Positions 62,282 to 64,000 of a stretch of DNA of 64,000 nucleotides are shown piece by piece. The stretch lies in the NCBI GenBank assembly GCA_022226935.1, contig CP092081.1:1771820-1835819 (forward strand). The letters run 5' to 3'. The translations under genes were made by a program, and so were the position numbers. Within the stretch, counting starts at the first letter, position 1, and each line of letters starts with the position of its first letter. The notes beneath the pieces are model-generated. The model saw nothing but the letters and a program-made list of their open reading frames with translations, was not told where the DNA came from and did no database searches. The stretch comes from Nitrospira sp. (GTDB lineage Bacteria > Nitrospirota > Nitrospiria > Nitrospirales > Nitrospiraceae).

Positions 62282-62513
62282 AGCAGGATCCTGATTTATA
62301 TCCGAGTTTGTTGTGGGGACATACGGTATCCTGCCTGATCCCTCCCCTAACCGCAACCACGGCACCGGCTCGTCGTCGTTTTTTGTGCGGCCGTCGTGGA
62401 ATCTGACACAGGATCGTGCGGATCCGCTCATGCGGCGGGAAAGGTGATGACGAGGGGAACGGCGCACAGGTGTGCGAAGGCAACGCGCATGTGATTGACG
62501 GCGAGCGGCGGCA

Positions 62514-62834
62514 CTAGTTGTTCTGGGTCCGCTTCAACCAGTCGATGAACCGCTGCAAGCGCCCATGCTCTTCGTCATGCACATGCACGAACACCAGGCC
62601 GAAGCCCGTGGCATTCGTCCACCGCACTTCAGCCACTTCGACTGTCAGCGGTTCATAGGGCGAAGGTAATTGCACCTGCAACGACAAATTGGCGCGCATG
62701 GGAAGCGACTCTTCGCTCGTGACATGGCAGCCATCTTTGGAAAGACTGGTGATCATCCCGCTTCCGTCGATGGCCTGGCCGGAGAACGTGAGCGGTACTT
62801 TTATTTCATAACGTGGCGTATCGCGGCGCTCCAC
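62514..62834 (-). CDS. PilZ domain protein
   Basis: A 106-aa protein made of one PilZ domain. RRDTPR at the start supplies RxxxR; the second motif is SLSKDG, with Ser where most binders have Asp or Asn, so cyclic-di-GMP binding may be weaker or altered. Start is GTG 62834, with AAGG upstream. It is divergent from the second PilZ gene. Confidence 0.88.
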   Translation of the reverse strand: MERRDTPRYEIKVPLTFSGQAIDGSGMITSLSKDGCHVTSEESLPMRANLSLQVQLPSPYEPLTVEVAEVRWTNATGFGLVFVHVHDEEHGRLQRFIDWLKRTQNN

Positions 62835-63182
62835 AGAAGCCTTTCATCTGATCGTTGGCACAGCGGTGAGTCGTGCACGCGTCCGGAGATGGATACGCTC
62901 TTCTGTCCATGAAATCAACCGCCTTTCGCCATGAGAGGTCGGCTCAGGCTGGTCTCTCCTGCTTGCCAATCCAATGGCCTATGCGTGCCGGCTGAAAAAT
63001 CCGGACGCTGCCGTGGGCGGTTCCCTGGAGGCCATTGCCGCCAGAGGAACTCCTAAGACGTTTCTCGTTTGGCCGACAAATGGATCGATTTCCCAGCCTT
63101 TCCGGCTAAAGTTCGGGAAATACCCTACCGAAAAGGTCTATATGCCCTCAGAAACAGAGGGCCAAGGCAAGGAGGCCTTCAC
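62835..63182. other. 348-bp gap between divergent PilZ genes
   Basis: No credible gene. At 63107-63134 TAAA-N16-ACCGAAAA resembles a sigma28 (flagellar) promoter, with a spacing one longer than usual, upstream of the 63183 gene. Overlapping frames look like shadows. Confidence 0.4.
63107..63134 (+). promoter_or_regulatory. Possible sigma28-type promoter
   Basis: TAAA at 63107-63110 and ACCGAAAA at 63127-63134, 16 nt apart; the second matches six of eight bases of GCCGATAA. Usual spacing is 15. Located 48 nt before the PilZ ATG. Confidence 0.25.
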
Positions 63183-63545
63183 ATGGACACGGATCTTCGT
63201 TCATCCGCTCGCGTCACCGTGACCTATCCCGTCCGCCTTTCCGGCGACTCGATGATCGGCCAAGGCACGGTCGTCAATCTCTCCGCCCCTGGTTGTGCCA
63301 TCGAAACGACCCTTCCCGTCCGGCCCGGCGATTACCTCGAATTACACGTCATGGCTCCGGACCAGGCGCGACCGCTGAATGTGGGGCTCGCGAAGGTGCG
63401 CTGGACCACTGAACAGAAAGCAGGTGTCGAGTTCATTCGCGTGCGTCGGGACGAACAGAGCCGCCTGCAACGATTGATCGGCCGGGTCCTCGAAGAGTCC
63501 ACCGTCGGACATGATGGAGACAAGCAGGAACTGACGGCGGCCTAA
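63183..63545 (+). CDS. PilZ domain protein
   Basis: A 120-aa PilZ protein with both cyclic-di-GMP motifs: RSSAR near residue 6 and NLSAPG near residue 31. AAGGAGG lies seven nt before the ATG. A perfect TCAGGC-ATG-GCCTGA hairpin follows the stop (63546-63560). It converges on the DUF3422-like gene. Confidence 0.9.
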   Translation: MDTDLRSSARVTVTYPVRLSGDSMIGQGTVVNLSAPGCAIETTLPVRPGDYLELHVMAPDQARPLNVGLAKVRWTTEQKAGVEFIRVRRDEQSRLQRLIGRVLEESTVGHDGDKQELTAA

Positions 63546-63560
63546 TCAGGCATGGCCTGA
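63546..63560 (+). terminator. Hairpin directly after the PilZ stop
   Basis: TCAGGC-ATG-GCCTGA, perfect, begins at the base after the stop codon; no T-tract follows. Confidence 0.35.
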
Positions 63561-63637
63561 AGGTCGGGAACTGCCGCCGGAACGTCTCTCACATATTACG
63601 GGGATGTTCGGTTCAGTGGAAGAAACTTGAAGCGGGG

Positions 63638-64000
63638 CTAGTGCCCGCCAGGATCCCCGGCAGGATTCGCCATCCGCTTGACGATGATCTTCCGCCCCAC
63701 GGTCATGAGGGTAAAGGAAATCCCGAAAGCGATCGGAACAAAAATCGCCGTAGCCACGTTGGCATTCTTCACCCATCCCATCTCGTAACAGGCCTTCAGC
63801 ACATAGCTGCCCAACCCCGTGAGATAGTACGTGATGACGATCACGGACAGACTTTCCACCGTGCGCTGCAGAATCGCCTGCGCCCGCGTCGTGGAATCCA
63901 CGCTGGCCAGCAACTTCATATTCTGATCCTGCAACTGGATATTCTGCTCCTGCAGCCGCAACTCGATGTGCGTGCGCAACACCGCCACGGTCGCTTCAAA
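63638..64000 (-). CDS. DUF3422-like membrane protein, C-terminal fragment
   Basis: The last 120 residues of a gene running off the right edge. LQRTVESLSVIVITYYLTGLGSYVLK and a second membrane helix (IFVPIAFGISFTLMTVG) match the C-terminal membrane part of DUF3422 proteins, preceded by a coiled coil. No start is visible in the window. Confidence 0.75.
   Translation of the reverse strand, partial: FEATVAVLRTHIELRLQEQNIQLQDQNMKLLASVDSTTRAQAILQRTVESLSVIVITYYLTGLGSYVLKACYEMGWVKNANVATAIFVPIAFGISFTLMTVGRKIIVKRMANPAGDPGGH

Noticed and set aside
62974-63222. An 82-aa plus-strand frame before the second PilZ gene
   Set aside because: No RBS, no family resemblance, and it overlaps the PilZ start in another frame.
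1-64000. tRNA, rRNA, CRISPR or insertion sequences
   Set aside because: No cloverleaf-like stretch, no regular direct-repeat array and no transposase frame was seen by eye; a covariance or HMM scan was not possible.

Overview
The window is a GC-rich, densely packed bacterial chromosome segment of about 75 genes with short intergenic gaps. No phage, insertion sequence, plasmid function, CRISPR array, rRNA or tRNA gene was found. Several traits fit the phylum Nitrospirota, probably Nitrospira: LL-diaminopimelate aminotransferase with DapA/DapB/LysA, a separate arginine-dihydrolase/ornithine-cyclodeaminase pair, Wzm/Wzt export, several PilZ proteins and many small CxxC proteins. This placement is inferred from gene content only; no nitrite-oxidation gene lies here.

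Layout. 1-11.2 kb: a mostly minus-strand block with the start of ftsK, ksgA, pdxA, a cation exchanger, larC, larB, gpsA, the arginine-degrading pair and truD. 11.3-14.8 kb: plus-strand secreted protein, phosphoesterase, MarR regulator and beta-lactamase-fold hydrolase. 15-18.4 kb: minus-strand operon of a LON-domain protein, a two-gene ABC exporter and a SirB1-type protein. 18.5-25.2 kb: a lipocalin-like secreted protein, a BNR-repeat lipoprotein, a histidine phosphatase, a methyltransferase and several unknowns. 25.3-30.2 kb: surface-polysaccharide ABC export genes, a DUF1499 protein and an acyltransferase. 30.4-33.1 kb: dapL, folK, panC. 33.2-40.7 kb: minus-strand run of lytic transglycosylase, glycerate kinase, a large PEP-utilizing enzyme, rmuC, a MazG-like protein and a zinc-ribbon/PilZ protein. 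40.8-43.6 kb: uracil-DNA glycosylase, transaldolase and small genes. 43.6-51.9 kb: an eight-gene arginine/lysine block argD-argF-argG-argH-lptM-like-lysA-dapA-dapB. 52-64 kb: phosphoglycerate mutase, an outer-membrane protein, a zincin/ATP-grasp pair, ttcA, two tandem 47-aa zinc-ribbon genes, msrA, zwf, two PilZ genes and the end of a DUF3422-like gene.

Metabolic links. Lysine and arginine synthesis are nearly complete for their late steps: dapA, dapB, dapL and lysA; argD, argF, argG and argH. The pair at 7972-10013 probably runs arginine back to ornithine and proline. zwf and transaldolase belong to the pentose phosphate pathway, and glycerate kinase and phosphoglycerate mutase feed lower glycolysis.

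The most unusual structure is a family of intergenic elements at 5429-5553, 14816-15000 and 55675-55797. Each lies between convergent genes and touches or nearly touches a stop codon. Their long terminal stems differ in sequence between copies but stay complementary within each copy, and all keep one mismatch at the same place. The second notable set is a group of stand-alone zinc-ribbon microproteins whose CxxC pattern matches the N-terminal module of the PilZ protein at 33214-33723.
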